Both the position numbers and the translations under genes were made by a program. The notes under the pieces are model-generated. The model saw only the letters and a program-made list of their open reading frames with translations, was not told the DNA's origin and did not search any database. A stretch of DNA of 64,000 nt, from positions 42,606-106,605 of the forward strand of contig JACKIN010000014.1 in assembly GCA_020638495.1 (NCBI GenBank). Reading direction: 5' to 3'. The DNA comes from Geminicoccaceae bacterium. Lineage in GTDB: Bacteria > Pseudomonadota > Alphaproteobacteria > Geminicoccales > Geminicoccaceae. This document shows, piece after piece, positions 1-8,726 of the stretch (position 1 is its first letter; each line of letters opens with the position of its first letter).

Positions 1-2
1 CG

Positions 3-320
3 CTGACCACGAGCTTCAGCGTGCTCGAGACGACCGGCAGCCTCGATCTCGCCGGCCTCGTCGAGGTGCTCGTCCGGCTCGGCGGCGAGGCGATCGAGAC
101 CGGCCTTCGGATGGCGGCACCCGTCGTGCTCTTCAGCCTGCTGCTCTATCTCCTGCTCGGCGTGCTCAATCGCCTGATGCCGTCCTTCCAGGTGCTGTTC
201 GTCGCCATGCCGCTGCAGATCGTCCTGGCCTTCGGGCTCTTCATGCTGTCGCTCGGCACCGTGGTCGGGCTGGCGACGACCCTGCTGCGCACGACGATGA
301 CCTGGCTCGAGCCGGTCTAG
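3..320 (+). CDS. fliR: FliR, flagellar export gate protein (C-terminal part)
   Basis: This is the last ~105 codons of a gene that enters from the left edge, so its start is not visible. The fragment is strongly hydrophobic, with two clear membrane segments (APVVLFSLLLYLLLGVL and the LQIVLAFGLFML stretch) and the family-typical link NRLMPSFQVLFVAMPLQI. FliR is an inner-membrane subunit of the flagellar type III export gate together with FliP, FliQ, FlhA and FlhB. The stop is followed after 4 nt by flhB, the usual fliR-flhB order, so the two are presumably cotranscribed. A type III secretion homologue (SctT) would look similar, but no injectisome genes follow. Confidence 0.9.
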   Translation: MTTSFSVLETTGSLDLAGLVEVLVRLGGEAIETGLRMAAPVVLFSLLLYLLLGVLNRLMPSFQVLFVAMPLQIVLAFGLFMLSLGTVVGLATTLLRTTMTWLEPV

Positions 321-324
321 GAGC

Positions 325-1416
325 ATGGCCGAGGAGCAGGACGACTCCCAGAAAACCGAGGACCCGTCGCAGAAGCGGCTCGACGATGCCCGGGAGAAGG
401 GCCAGACCGCGAGCTCGCGCGAGGTATCGAACCTCCTGCTCATCGGCTCCCTGACCCTCGTGCTGGCCATCGCCCTGCCGGGTGCCATGCGCGATCTGGC
501 CCTGGCGCTGAGCCACTACCTGCGCCACGCCGGCGACCCGACCCTGGGCGCTGCGGCGCTCGGCGGCAGCCTGCGCCGGGCGCTGGCAGCGATGGGCCTG
601 GCCCTGCTGGTGCCGCTCCTGGTCACGATCGTCGCGTCGGTGGCGGCACCGGCCCTGCAGGGTGCCCTAGTCTGGACCGCCCAGAGCATGATGCCCAAGG
701 CCGAGCGGATCTCGCCGATCGCCGGGTTCAAGCGTCTCTTCTCGCTCAAGTCGCTGGTCGAGTTCATCAAGGGTCTCGTCAAGGTCGGCCTGATGACGGT
801 CATCGGCGTCGTCGTGGTCTGGCCGGACCGGCAGCGGCTCGTGGCTTCGGGCCAGCTCGAGATCGCTGCGGCGCTGGTCGTGCTCTGGGAGATGGCGATC
901 CGGGTCAGCGGGGCCATCGCCGCCTGCCTCGTGCTCGTGGCCGGCCTCGACTACGCCTATCAGCGCTTCGAGTTCATGAAGCAGATGCGCATGTCGCGGC
1001 GCGATCTGCAGGACGAGCACAAGCAGAGCGACGGCGACCCGGTCGTCAAGCAGCGGCTGCGATCGCTGCGCATGGAGAAGGCGCGGCGGCGGATGATGGC
1101 CGAGGTGCCGACCAGCACGGTGGTGATCACCAACCCGACCCATTTCGCCGTCGCGCTCCGCTACGAGCCGGGCGAGACGCCGGCGCCCAAGCTGGTCGCC
1201 AAGGGCGTCGACAGCCTGGCCCTGCGCATCCGCGAGCTGGCGCAGGAGCACGACGTGCCGATCATCGAGAGCCCGCCCCTCGCCCGGGCACTGCATCGGT
1301 CCGTCGAGCTCGGGGCGCTGATCCCGCAGCAGCACTACCAGGCGGTGGCCGAGATCATCGGCTACGTGATGCGGCTTCGGCAAGCAGGCGGTGGCGTACG
1401 CGGGAGCGTCCGATGA
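325..1416 (+). CDS. flhB: FlhB, flagellar export switch protein
   Basis: The 363-residue protein has the normal length for FlhB. The N-terminus is charged (QKTEDPSQKRLDDAREKGQ, the conserved opening), followed by four membrane segments to about residue 215 and a cytoplasmic domain. That domain contains the autocleavage motif NPTH at about residues 270-273, within VVITNPTHFAVALRYEPG. Cleavage between N and P switches substrate specificity from rod/hook to filament export. The ATG lies 4 nt after the fliR stop, preceded by GGAGC. No other flagellar genes follow, so this is the downstream end of a flagellar operon. Confidence 0.96.
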   Translation: MAEEQDDSQKTEDPSQKRLDDAREKGQTASSREVSNLLLIGSLTLVLAIALPGAMRDLALALSHYLRHAGDPTLGAAALGGSLRRALAAMGLALLVPLLVTIVASVAAPALQGALVWTAQSMMPKAERISPIAGFKRLFSLKSLVEFIKGLVKVGLMTVIGVVVVWPDRQRLVASGQLEIAAALVVLWEMAIRVSGAIAACLVLVAGLDYAYQRFEFMKQMRMSRRDLQDEHKQSDGDPVVKQRLRSLRMEKARRRMMAEVPTSTVVITNPTHFAVALRYEPGETPAPKLVAKGVDSLALRIRELAQEHDVPIIESPPLARALHRSVELGALIPQQHYQAVAEIIGYVMRLRQAGGGVRGSVR

Positions 1417-1521
1417 GCGGCGGAAATCCGCCGGCTTCAAGGGAGTATTCACCAAGGCATGGCAATCTCGGAGCAGAAACGGCGGGCCTGAAAGGCACCC
1501 GTCCCTGTCGGAGGAAATGCC

Positions 1522-2214
1522 ATGCCGCGCTGGCTCCTGGCCATCGTGATGACACTGCTACCGATCGCCGCGGCCGAGGCAACGGTGCCGGTAGCACTGT
1601 TCGGAACGGCCGAGTTCCGCGCCGAATCGCTCGCCGCGCTGCCCAAGTGGCGCCAGGTGCTGGAGCGCTCGGCCCTGGAGCAGCCGACCTACGATGCCTG
1701 CAGGCTGGATCCGACGGCCTGTCCCAATCGCGGCGTGATGGCCTGGCAGGCATTGCTGCAGGGGCTGCGTGGTGCCCCGCTGCCGGAGCAGGTCAGCAAG
1801 GTCAACCGCTTCGTCAACCAGTGGCGCTACCGTTCCGATGCCGCCAATCACGGCAAGTCCGACTACTGGGCGTCGCCGCTCGAGTTCCTGGCGCGCTCCG
1901 GCGACTGCGAGGACTACGCGATCGCCAAGTACGTGTCGCTGCGGCAGCTGGGCGTGCCGGCGGCGCGGCTGCGCCTCGTGGTCGTCCAGGACGAGCTCCG
2001 CCAGCTCGCCCACGCGGTTCTCGCGGTCTACCTCGACGACACCGCCGTCATTCTCGACAACCTCACCAACGCCGTGCTGCCGCATGAGCGCGTGGCCCAC
2101 TACGCGCCCTACTACTCGGTCAACGAGACGGCCCGATGGGCGCACGTGGAGAGCAGCCGCCTGATGCTCTCCGCCGTGGACCGGAGCAGCACCACCGCTC
2201 CCGCCAGCCGCTGA
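1522..2214 (+). CDS. Periplasmic transglutaminase-like cysteine peptidase (LapG/BTLCP family)
   Basis: The 230-residue product starts with a signal peptide (hydrophobic residues 4-20, AAA-type cleavage region). The family-typical catalytic core is visible: the Cys in SGDCEDYAIAKY (about residue 129), the His in LAHAVLAVY and the Asp in ILDNL. LapG-type peptidases cut large surface adhesins under c-di-GMP control through a LapD receptor. No adhesin or lapD gene lies in the window, but the next gene is a c-di-GMP-phosphodiesterase-like sensor, which fits a surface-attachment context next to flagellar genes. The start ATG is preceded by GGAGGAA. The substrate is unknown. Confidence 0.85.
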   Translation: MPRWLLAIVMTLLPIAAAEATVPVALFGTAEFRAESLAALPKWRQVLERSALEQPTYDACRLDPTACPNRGVMAWQALLQGLRGAPLPEQVSKVNRFVNQWRYRSDAANHGKSDYWASPLEFLARSGDCEDYAIAKYVSLRQLGVPAARLRLVVVQDELRQLAHAVLAVYLDDTAVILDNLTNAVLPHERVAHYAPYYSVNETARWAHVESSRLMLSAVDRSSTTAPASR

Positions 2215-2266
2215 GGCTCCGGCCCACCGCCAGCCATCAACCCGACAGGATCGGCCGATCGACACC

Positions 2267-4387
2267 ATGTCCCAGCCTTCCACCGAGCCCGCATCCATCG
2301 CTCCCGACATTCGCGCGACCCCGCCTCGTCTATGGCGCTTCCTGGTCATCTCGGCCGTGCTCGTCGCCGGCACGCTCGGCCTGGGCCTCGGCCTCGTCGA
2401 GCTTCTGGTGCGGAGCCGGGCGACGGTGCTGCAGGGCATGGTCGAGGCACGGCTCGCGGCCCTGGCTTCCAGCCGTGCCGAAAGCCTCGACACCTGGCTC
2501 GCTGGCCATGTCGGCCGCGCCGACCGTCTCGCCGCCTCGCCGACCATCCGGCTCTACCTCGCCGAGCAGGTCCACGCCGCCGACGACCCGCGGCTCGCCG
2601 CCGCCTTGCTCGAGCAGCGCCCCTACATGCGGCAGGTGCTCGACTCGTTCGTCGATCAGCAGGGACTGGAGGCGGCGCAACTGCTCGGCGCGGATGGCAG
2701 CACCGTGGTCGCCGACCGCAACGGCCGGCAAGCGGCCACGAGCGACGAGCCTCGCGCCATTCCGGTTGCCGGCGCCGGCTATCGCCAGCTGCGCCAGCAG
2801 GGCGAAAGCCTCCTGCTCGATCTCGTGCAGCCGATCGCACCACCGCTGGACCTCGCCGAAGAGGCAACAGCAGCGCCGGTCGGCGCCCTCGCGGTCACCA
2901 TCGACGCCACCGCTCGCCTGGCGGCCCTCCTCGAGCATCGGCCCACCGATCTCGAGGGTGAGGAAAGCCGTCTGGTCGTCGAGCTGCAGTCAGGCAGCAC
3001 CATGCTCGCCCGAAGCGATGCCGGGGAACGTTGGACCGCGATTCCGTTCGGCGGCAGCCTGCCCACACCGGGATGGTCGATGGACCTCGTCGCCACCGCT
3101 TCAGTACCCGGCACCGACTGGATCGTCGTGCAATCGATCGACAAGGCGAGCGCCTTCGCCACCCTGGCCGAGTTCCAGCGCACCGCGCGGCTGATCGGGG
3201 TTGCCATCTCGCTCGCCGTGGCACTTGCCTGCTGCGCCCTCTGGTGGCTGCGCGAAGCCCGCCACCGTCGGCTCCTGGCCGAGCAGTACCGGGCGCTGGC
3301 CGAACGCCTGGCCGCCGCGAACCGCATCCTGACCACCATCACGGATCACGCCGCCGAGCTCGTCGGCCTCAAGGACGCGCAGGGACATTACCGGTTCGTC
3401 AATCCCACCTTCGCCCGCCATCTGGCGATGCCGGCGGCGGCGGTGATCGGCCGGACCGACGAGGAGCTTTTTCCGGCCGCGGTGGCCGAGGCGCTCAGGG
3501 CCAATGCCGAGGACGCGGCGGCCGGTGGTGCCGCGCCGTCGCTCGAGCTCGAGACCGGCGATCCGGCCCGGCCGTTGCTGCTCGAGGTGACCCAGGCGCC
3601 GGTGCCCGGCGCGAGCGTGGGCATCGAGGGCACGGTGCTCATCGGCCGCGACGTCACCGAGCGCGCCCTGGAGCGACGGTTGCGCGAGGAGCTGGCCGGC
3701 CAGACCTGCCACGCCTTCATGCGGGCGATCGGCACGGTCGACCCCTATCTCGTCGGCCACGCGGAAGCGGTGCGCGAGGTGGCGCAGGCCATCGGGACGG
3801 TGCTCGACCTCGGGGCCGACGAGCGCGCGACGCTCGGCCGTGCCGCCGAGCTCAGCCAGCTCGGCAAGGTCTTCCTGCCGCGCTCGCTCCTGGCCAAGCC
3901 CGAGCGCCACACGGAGGCCGACATGGCCCTGATGCGCACCCATATCGACCACACGCTCAGGATCATCGGCAGCATCGACTTCGCCCTGCCGGTCGCTGAC
4001 GTGCTTGCCGAGATGCACGAGCGGCTCGACGGCACGGGCTATCCGCATGGCCGCTTCGCGGCCGAAATTTCCCTGCCGGGTCGCATCCTGGCGGCCGCGG
4101 ACGTCTTCTGCGCGCGCATCCGCCCACGCTCCTATCGAGAGGCCGAATCGGCGGAGACGGTGGTCCGCCATCTGCTGGAACAGCACGACCGTTATGACCC
4201 GGTGGTCTGCCGGACGCTGGCCGGGCTCCTGCCCCGGCTCGCGCATCTCGCGACGCCGGCGACCGGCGCCCATGAGCCATCTGTCGAGCCAGCCGCAACG
4301 CCGCTCGGGCCCGTTGAAGCTCGGCCGGCCCCACGGCGAACCCCTGGTGCCAAGGCAACCGGCGAATTGGCCATGCCGGTCGGTTGA
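2267..4387 (+). CDS. Membrane sensor: extracytoplasmic domain, PAS domain and degenerate HD-GYP domain
   Basis: The 706-residue protein has a membrane segment at about residues 24-46, an extracytoplasmic Cache-like region of about 260 residues, a second membrane segment (about 308-330, ending ALWWLREARHRRL), a PAS domain (about 350-470) and a C-terminal HD-GYP-like domain from about residue 482. HD-GYP proteins hydrolyse c-di-GMP through a di-iron centre. GTGYP and the GK of the HDIGK motif remain, but the HD pair itself reads SQ (ELSQLGK) and the usual HHE reads MHE. Catalysis is therefore doubtful, and a ligand-binding or signalling role is likely. The gene follows the LapG-like peptidase after 52 nt. 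Confidence 0.85.
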   Translation: MSQPSTEPASIAPDIRATPPRLWRFLVISAVLVAGTLGLGLGLVELLVRSRATVLQGMVEARLAALASSRAESLDTWLAGHVGRADRLAASPTIRLYLAEQVHAADDPRLAAALLEQRPYMRQVLDSFVDQQGLEAAQLLGADGSTVVADRNGRQAATSDEPRAIPVAGAGYRQLRQQGESLLLDLVQPIAPPLDLAEEATAAPVGALAVTIDATARLAALLEHRPTDLEGEESRLVVELQSGSTMLARSDAGERWTAIPFGGSLPTPGWSMDLVATASVPGTDWIVVQSIDKASAFATLAEFQRTARLIGVAISLAVALACCALWWLREARHRRLLAEQYRALAERLAAANRILTTITDHAAELVGLKDAQGHYRFVNPTFARHLAMPAAAVIGRTDEELFPAAVAEALRANAEDAAAGGAAPSLELETGDPARPLLLEVTQAPVPGASVGIEGTVLIGRDVTERALERRLREELAGQTCHAFMRAIGTVDPYLVGHAEAVREVAQAIGTVLDLGADERATLGRAAELSQLGKVFLPRSLLAKPERHTEADMALMRTHIDHTLRIIGSIDFALPVADVLAEMHERLDGTGYPHGRFAAEISLPGRILAAADVFCARIRPRSYREAESAETVVRHLLEQHDRYDPVVCRTLAGLLPRLAHLATPATGAHEPSVEPAATPLGPVEARPAPRRTPGAKATGELAMPVG

Positions 4388-4400
4388 TTTGCCGGCCGGC
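4375..4400 (+). terminator. GC-rich hairpin over the stop codon of the sensor gene
   Basis: GCCGGTCGG (4375-4383) pairs with CCGGCCGGC (4392-4400), one pair being G-U, across an 8-nt loop that contains the stop codon. There is no T-tract, so a factor-independent terminator is not demonstrated. Confidence 0.25.
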
Positions 4401-4839
4401 ACCGAGCACTGGCGGGCACTCTCGATCGCGACCCTCGCCAGCCGCCGGCAGCCCGCCGTGTCGGCCGGTGAGCGGCGCATGGCGTCCCCGGGTCGTCCAT
4501 GGTCGGCGCTGCAAACCGGCCGTCGCTCCCTGGCCGGGCAGGCGATGGCCGATGCCCGCGTCGTGGGTGCCTGCTTGTCCGGCGGTGCGCCGCGCGCGAC
4601 CGCAGGGCGGCGCCGAGGGACTATCGGCTGCCGTCGTTCGGCTCGCGCACGCTGCCGCCCGATCCGGCCGACAATCGCTTCGCCTTGCCGGAGCCGGTCA
4701 CGACGCCGGCTGCGGCGGCAGGGGCTGAGCCAATTCGCGCCATCGACACTGTCACGGCAGTCGCGCAAGAACCGGCGATCTTCCGGTCCGCGCCCGTCAT
4801 TTCAAGGTGCAGGCCCATCGAATCCGAGAGGTAGCGAGC
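4388..4839. other. 452-bp stretch without a confident gene
   Basis: No convincing gene was found. A plus-strand open frame at 4499-4834 (111 codons) has a coding-like C-terminal half around DYRLPSFGSRTLPPDP, but its N-terminal half has poor codon pattern and no ribosome binding site. It could be a decayed gene. The promoter for fabI should lie here; I could not pick out convincing -35/-10 boxes. Confidence 0.4.
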
Positions 4840-5640
4840 ATGAGCGACAGCGAGATCCTGACCTTCGACCCACAGGCGCGGACCCTCGAGGGCAAGCGGG
4901 GCGTGGTGCTCGGTGTCGCCAACCGGCAGTCGATCGCCTATGGCTGCGCGGCTGCCTTCCGCTTCCTCGGCGCCGAGCTGGCGCTGACCTATCTCAACGA
5001 GAAGGCCAGGCCGCATGTCCAGCCAATCGCCGAGGAGCTCGAGGCGCCGATCCTCATGCCCTGCAATGTCGAGCGGGAGGGCGAGCTCGAAGCGGTGTTC
5101 GAGGCGGCCGGGAAGCGCTGGGGCAGCATCGACTTCGCGCTCCACTCGATCGCCTTCGCGCCGAAGGAGGATCTGCAGGGCGGCCTGCTCGACTCCTCCG
5201 GCCCCGGCTTCGGCCGGGCGATGGACATCTCGTGCCATTCCTTCGTCCGCATGGCGCGCTGCGCCGCCCCGCTGATGACGAATGGCGGCACGCTTTTCGC
5301 CATGAGCTATTACGGGGCGGAGAAGGTGGTGCCGCACTACAACGTGATGGGGCCGGTCAAGGCGGCGCTCGAATGCAGCGTGCGCTATCTGGCGCACGAG
5401 CTGGGCCCGCGGCGGATCCGCGTCCACGCCATCTCGCCCGGCCCCATCCGCACGCGCGCGGCCTCGGGGATCAACGAGTTCGAGGAGCTGCTGAATGCGG
5501 CCGAGACGCGGGCGCCGAGCAACCGGCTCGTCAGCATCAGGGACGTGGGTGCGGCGACGGCAGCCCTGGCCACGCCGGCAGGCCAGCTGATCACCGGCAA
5601 CACGATCTATGTCGACGGCGGCTATCACGTGATGGGCTGA
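4840..5640 (+). CDS. fabI: Enoyl-ACP reductase FabI
   Basis: The 266-residue protein is a short-chain dehydrogenase of the FabI type, which performs the NAD(P)H-dependent last reduction in each fatty-acid elongation cycle. The N-terminal nucleotide-binding region reads GVVLGVANRQSIAYG. The FabI-type active site has the Tyr and Lys spaced Y-x6-K in YNVMGPVK, with an upstream Tyr pair (MSYYG). SPGPIRTRAASGI and the closing NTIYVDGGYHVMG are also typical. I chose the ATG at 4840, preceded by GAGAGG; an in-frame GTG at 4807 would add 11 residues. ackA follows after 3 nt. A second housekeeping fabI elsewhere is possible, because this linkage is typical of an accessory acyl-metabolism locus. Confidence 0.93.
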   Translation: MSDSEILTFDPQARTLEGKRGVVLGVANRQSIAYGCAAAFRFLGAELALTYLNEKARPHVQPIAEELEAPILMPCNVEREGELEAVFEAAGKRWGSIDFALHSIAFAPKEDLQGGLLDSSGPGFGRAMDISCHSFVRMARCAAPLMTNGGTLFAMSYYGAEKVVPHYNVMGPVKAALECSVRYLAHELGPRRIRVHAISPGPIRTRAASGINEFEELLNAAETRAPSNRLVSIRDVGAATAALATPAGQLITGNTIYVDGGYHVMG

Positions 5641-5643
5641 GCC

Positions 5644-6855
5644 ATGATGGAGAAGGCGGCAATGACCGAGCGCACGGGTCTCGTCCTGGTGATCAACGCG
5701 GGCTCCTCGAGCCTGAAGTTCAGGGTCTTCGAGCCTGCCACCGCCGCCAGCGGGGCCGCGGTCCTCGCCAGCGGGCAGATCGATGGCATCGGCGTCAGGC
5801 CGCGCTTCGTCGCCGAGGACGGATCGGGCGAAGAGCTCGCCCGGGTCACCGACATGGCCGTCCTGGATCACGACGGCGCCATCCGACTGCTGATCGAGTG
5901 GCTCGGCGAGCGGTTCGGCGGCCGCGGCATCGCCGCCGTCGGCCATCGGGTCGTGCATGGCGGCACCGAGCATGCGGCACCGGTGCTGGTGGACGACCGG
6001 GTGATGGCGGAGCTGCGGAAGCTGGTGCCGCTGGCACCCCTGCACCAGCCGCACAATCTCGGCGCCATCGAGGCCGTGGCGGCGGCCTATCCGGGCGTGC
6101 CCCAGGTCGCCTGCTTCGACACGGCCTTCCATCGCGGCCACCCCTGGGTCGCCGATACCTTCGCGCTGCCGCGGCACTTCTACGACGAGGGCCTGCGCCG
6201 CTACGGCTTCCACGGCCTGTCCTACGAATACATCGCCCGCGAGCTGGCGCGGACGGCACCGGCCCTCGCCGCCGGGCGGGTGGTCGTGGCGCATCTCGGC
6301 AACGGGGCGAGCTGCTGCGCCATGCTGGCCGGAAGAAGCATCGACAGCTCCATGGGCTTCACCGCCCTCGACGGGCTGCCGATGGGCACCCGCACGGGCC
6401 AGATCGACCCCGGCGTCCTGCTCCATCTGATCGACGAGCGGGGCTTCGACACCGCTCGGCTCCAGACCCTGCTCTACCACGAGTCCGGCCTCAAGGGGCT
6501 CTCGGGCATCAGCAGCGACATGCGCGACCTCGAAGCCAGCGATCGGCCGGAAGCCGAGGAGGCGATCGCCTATTTCGCCTACCGGGCCAGGTGCCAGATC
6601 GCTGCCCAAGCGGCAGCGCTCGAAGGGCTCGACGGCCTCGTCTTCACGGCCGGCATCGGCGAGCACGGTCATGGCGTCCGGGCCAGGATCTGCCGGGGCC
6701 TCGCCTGGCTCGGCATCGAGCTCGACGAGGCGGCAAATGCCGAGGGAGCCACGATCGTCTCCACCGCGAAGAGCGCGGTCGAGGTGCGCGTCGTGCCGAC
6801 CGACGAGGAACGCATGATCGCGCTCCACGCGCTCGGCGTGCTCGAGCGCTCCTGA
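5644..6855 (+). CDS. ackA: Acetate/propionate kinase
   Basis: The 403-residue protein has the standard length for acetokinases, which interconvert acyl phosphate and ADP with acylate and ATP. The family signatures are present in order: VINAGSSSLKF near the N-terminus, GHRVVHGG, the GFHGLSYEYIA motif, AHLGNGASCC, and DGLPMGTRTGQIDPG. The start is 3 nt after the fabI stop (ATGATGG; a second ATG 7 codons in is also possible). The usual partner, phosphate acetyltransferase, is not in the window. The locus therefore either has pta elsewhere or uses another acyl-phosphate source. The next plus-strand gene is a polyphosphate kinase, so the region joins acyl and phosphate energy metabolism. Confidence 0.93.
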   Translation: MMEKAAMTERTGLVLVINAGSSSLKFRVFEPATAASGAAVLASGQIDGIGVRPRFVAEDGSGEELARVTDMAVLDHDGAIRLLIEWLGERFGGRGIAAVGHRVVHGGTEHAAPVLVDDRVMAELRKLVPLAPLHQPHNLGAIEAVAAAYPGVPQVACFDTAFHRGHPWVADTFALPRHFYDEGLRRYGFHGLSYEYIARELARTAPALAAGRVVVAHLGNGASCCAMLAGRSIDSSMGFTALDGLPMGTRTGQIDPGVLLHLIDERGFDTARLQTLLYHESGLKGLSGISSDMRDLEASDRPEAEEAIAYFAYRARCQIAAQAAALEGLDGLVFTAGIGEHGHGVRARICRGLAWLGIELDEAANAEGATIVSTAKSAVEVRVVPTDEERMIALHALGVLERS

Positions 6856-7016
6856 CGGAAACGGGGCCGAATGGTGCATCGGCGCGCGGATCAACGCCCC
6901 TGCCGACAGCCGACCGGGCGTCAGGGAGCGTTTTCTGGCGATGTTCCCAGCACAGGCGAGCTGCCGAGCGCGGCCGGCGCCGGCTCGTTCGGCATTTCTC
7001 GATCTTCTGTTGGTTC

Positions 7017-7262
7017 TTACGGCGGCGCGGCCTCGGCGAGAGGCAAGATCACCTTCATTCCCAAAGGCTGGCGGGGCCGCGGGCTCGTTGGCTCGCGCCC
7101 GGGTTCGATCGCCAGCCCGGCGGATTCGCCCGTCACGGGATGCTGCAGGATATGCAACATGCCGACGGCGAATGTCGCGCCCGATGCACCAGTCGTCACA
7201 GCAATGATGCACCATACGCGACGATCCGGGCCCCGGGGAGCCGTCTGTTGCATGGGTCGCAT
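7017..7262 (-). CDS. Possible small membrane protein (hypothetical)
   Basis: This is an 81-codon minus-strand frame inside the 515-bp gap between ackA and ppk2. A basic N-terminus precedes one predicted membrane helix (WCIIAVTTGASGATFAVGML), followed by a Pro-rich tail ending PLAEAAPP. Codon choice looks coding-like and the composition is more protein-like than the overlapping plus-strand frame. No good ribosome binding site is seen, and an internal ATG at 7253 is an alternative start. I recognise no family. The rest of the gap (6856-7016 and 7263-7370) shows nothing I can name. Confidence 0.35.
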   Translation of the reverse strand: MRPMQQTAPRGPDRRVWCIIAVTTGASGATFAVGMLHILQHPVTGESAGLAIEPGREPTSPRPRQPLGMKVILPLAEAAPP

Positions 7263-7370
7263 CAGCGGCGTCCGGCTCGAGGCGGCGCCGCGAGCCTCGC
7301 GGAAAAACGCCGACGCGACAGCGGCCACCCCTCGGGCCGACCGGACCATTGCAGCTGACGGAGAGGATCC

Positions 7371-8291
7371 ATGACCGACGAGCGCCAGAGCGGGCGAGAG
7401 AAAAGCTGGGTCGAGGCGGAGCTCATGGACAGCTTCGACGAAGAGCTCGAGATGGAGATCGACGACGAGCGGATCGCCCGCGAGCTGCGCTCGATCACCG
7501 ACCACGAGCACAAGTCGAGCGTCGAGCGGCGCACCTATTTCCTCGAGCTCTTCCGGCTGCAGGCGGAGCTGATCAGGCTGCAGGACTGGGTGGCGCATAC
7601 CGGCTACAAGCTCGTGGTGCTGTTCGAGGGGCGCGATTCGGCCGGCAAGGGCGGGGTGATCAAGCGCATCACGCAGCGGCTCAACCCCCGGGTCTGCCGT
7701 GTCGTCGCCCTGCCGGCGCCGACCGAGCGCGAGCGGACGCAGTGGTATTTCCAGCGCTACGTGCCGCATCTGCCGGCCGGCGGCGAGATCGTCCTCTTCG
7801 ACCGTTCCTGGTACAACCGCGCCGGGGTCGAGCGGGTGATGGGCTTCGCCAGCGAGGCGCAGGTCCAGGAATTCTTCACCGACGTGCCCGAGTTCGAGCG
7901 CATGCTGGTCCGCTCGGGCATCAAGCTGGTCAAGTACTGGTTCTCGATCACCGACCAGGAGCAGCAGCTCCGCTTCCTCATGCGCATCCACGACCCCATG
8001 AAGCAGTGGAAGCTGAGCCCGATGGACCTCGAATCACGAGTCCGCTGGGAGGCCTACACCAAGGCCAAGGAGGAGATGCTGGAGCGCACCAACATACCGG
8101 AGGCGCCCTGGTCGATCGTCGCCGGCAACGACAAGAAGCAGGCCCGGCTCAACTGCATCCACCACCTCCTCCGGCAGGTGCCCTACGGCGACGTGCCGCA
8201 CGACCCGATCAACCTGCCCGACCGGGTCTTCAACCCGGACTACGAACGCAAGGTCCTGCCGGACGCGCTCTACGTGCCGGAGGTGTACTGA
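7371..8291 (+). CDS. ppk2: Polyphosphate kinase 2 (PPK2 family)
   Basis: The 306-residue protein is a P-loop PPK2, which transfers phosphate between polyphosphate and nucleoside diphosphates. Walker A is FEGRDSAGKGGVIKRI (about residues 84-98), the lid/Walker B region reads VLFDRSWYNRAGVERVMGF, and the C-terminus has the NDKKQARLNCIHHLL motif. The N-terminal ~50 residues are acidic (DSFDEELEMEIDDE). The length and the single PPK2 domain fit class I. The ATG is preceded by GGAGAGGATCC, a good ribosome binding site. It lies 515 bp after ackA, so cotranscription is uncertain. Confidence 0.93.
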   Translation: MTDERQSGREKSWVEAELMDSFDEELEMEIDDERIARELRSITDHEHKSSVERRTYFLELFRLQAELIRLQDWVAHTGYKLVVLFEGRDSAGKGGVIKRITQRLNPRVCRVVALPAPTERERTQWYFQRYVPHLPAGGEIVLFDRSWYNRAGVERVMGFASEAQVQEFFTDVPEFERMLVRSGIKLVKYWFSITDQEQQLRFLMRIHDPMKQWKLSPMDLESRVRWEAYTKAKEEMLERTNIPEAPWSIVAGNDKKQARLNCIHHLLRQVPYGDVPHDPINLPDRVFNPDYERKVLPDALYVPEVY

Positions 8292-8647
8292 GGCCGGTCG
8301 CCGCGAGGCTTCGGGACCCTCATTCCAGAGCTGCGTCGTGATCTGCGGTCGTCGGGCATCCTGACACCCTTAGGACTCAACTCGGACAACCGTCCCGATG
8401 CCCGACCGCCGCTGCGGCCGCCGCACCTGCCGGCCCGTGGCCGCGGAGCAGGCGGCAGTCGCGGCGGGTTCGGTAGTGGTCTGGGCGGCAGCGGTGGGCT
8501 GGGTCGAGGCGGCGGGCGCGGGTAGGCGGCTGTCATACAGCAGCGTGGATCGCTGATGAAGCCGGGGTGCCGCGCCGCCGCCGACGCGCTTCATGCGGTC
8601 GTAAAGTGTCCTCGTATCTTCTCAAATGGGCTGAATACGGTGACTGT

Positions 8648-8699
8648 CTGGACGAGATGGCCTTGGCTCGGCAGCTGCCGGGCCTGTCCATCTTGTCAG
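8648..8699 (+). ncRNA. Long imperfect hairpin, possible structured leader or small RNA
   Basis: GACGAGATGG (8651-8660) pairs with CCATCTTGTC (8688-8697) with one mismatch. Inside it, CC/GG and CGGCAG/CTGCCG (8669-8680) form an inner stem. The hairpin ends about 30 nt before a canonical terminator and about 85 nt before the aldolase start. Either a small RNA or a transcription-attenuated leader would fit; I recognise no known riboswitch class. Confidence 0.4.
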
Positions 8700-8726
8700 C
8701 CCGCCGCGCAACGCCTAAGCAGGCGG

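Noticed and set aside
4499..4834. 111-codon plus-strand frame before fabI
   Set aside because: Only its C-terminal half looks coding, there is no ribosome binding site, and no family is recognisable; mentioned as a possible decayed gene only.
6871..7374. 167-codon plus-strand frame running into ppk2
   Set aside because: Composition is poor, and it overlaps the ppk2 ribosome binding site and start.
8292..8525. Open frame of 77 codons continuing the ppk2 frame beyond its stop, ending in a Gly-rich tail
   Set aside because: No start codon, and open frames of this size are expected by chance at this GC content. Readthrough of the ppk2 stop has no other support.
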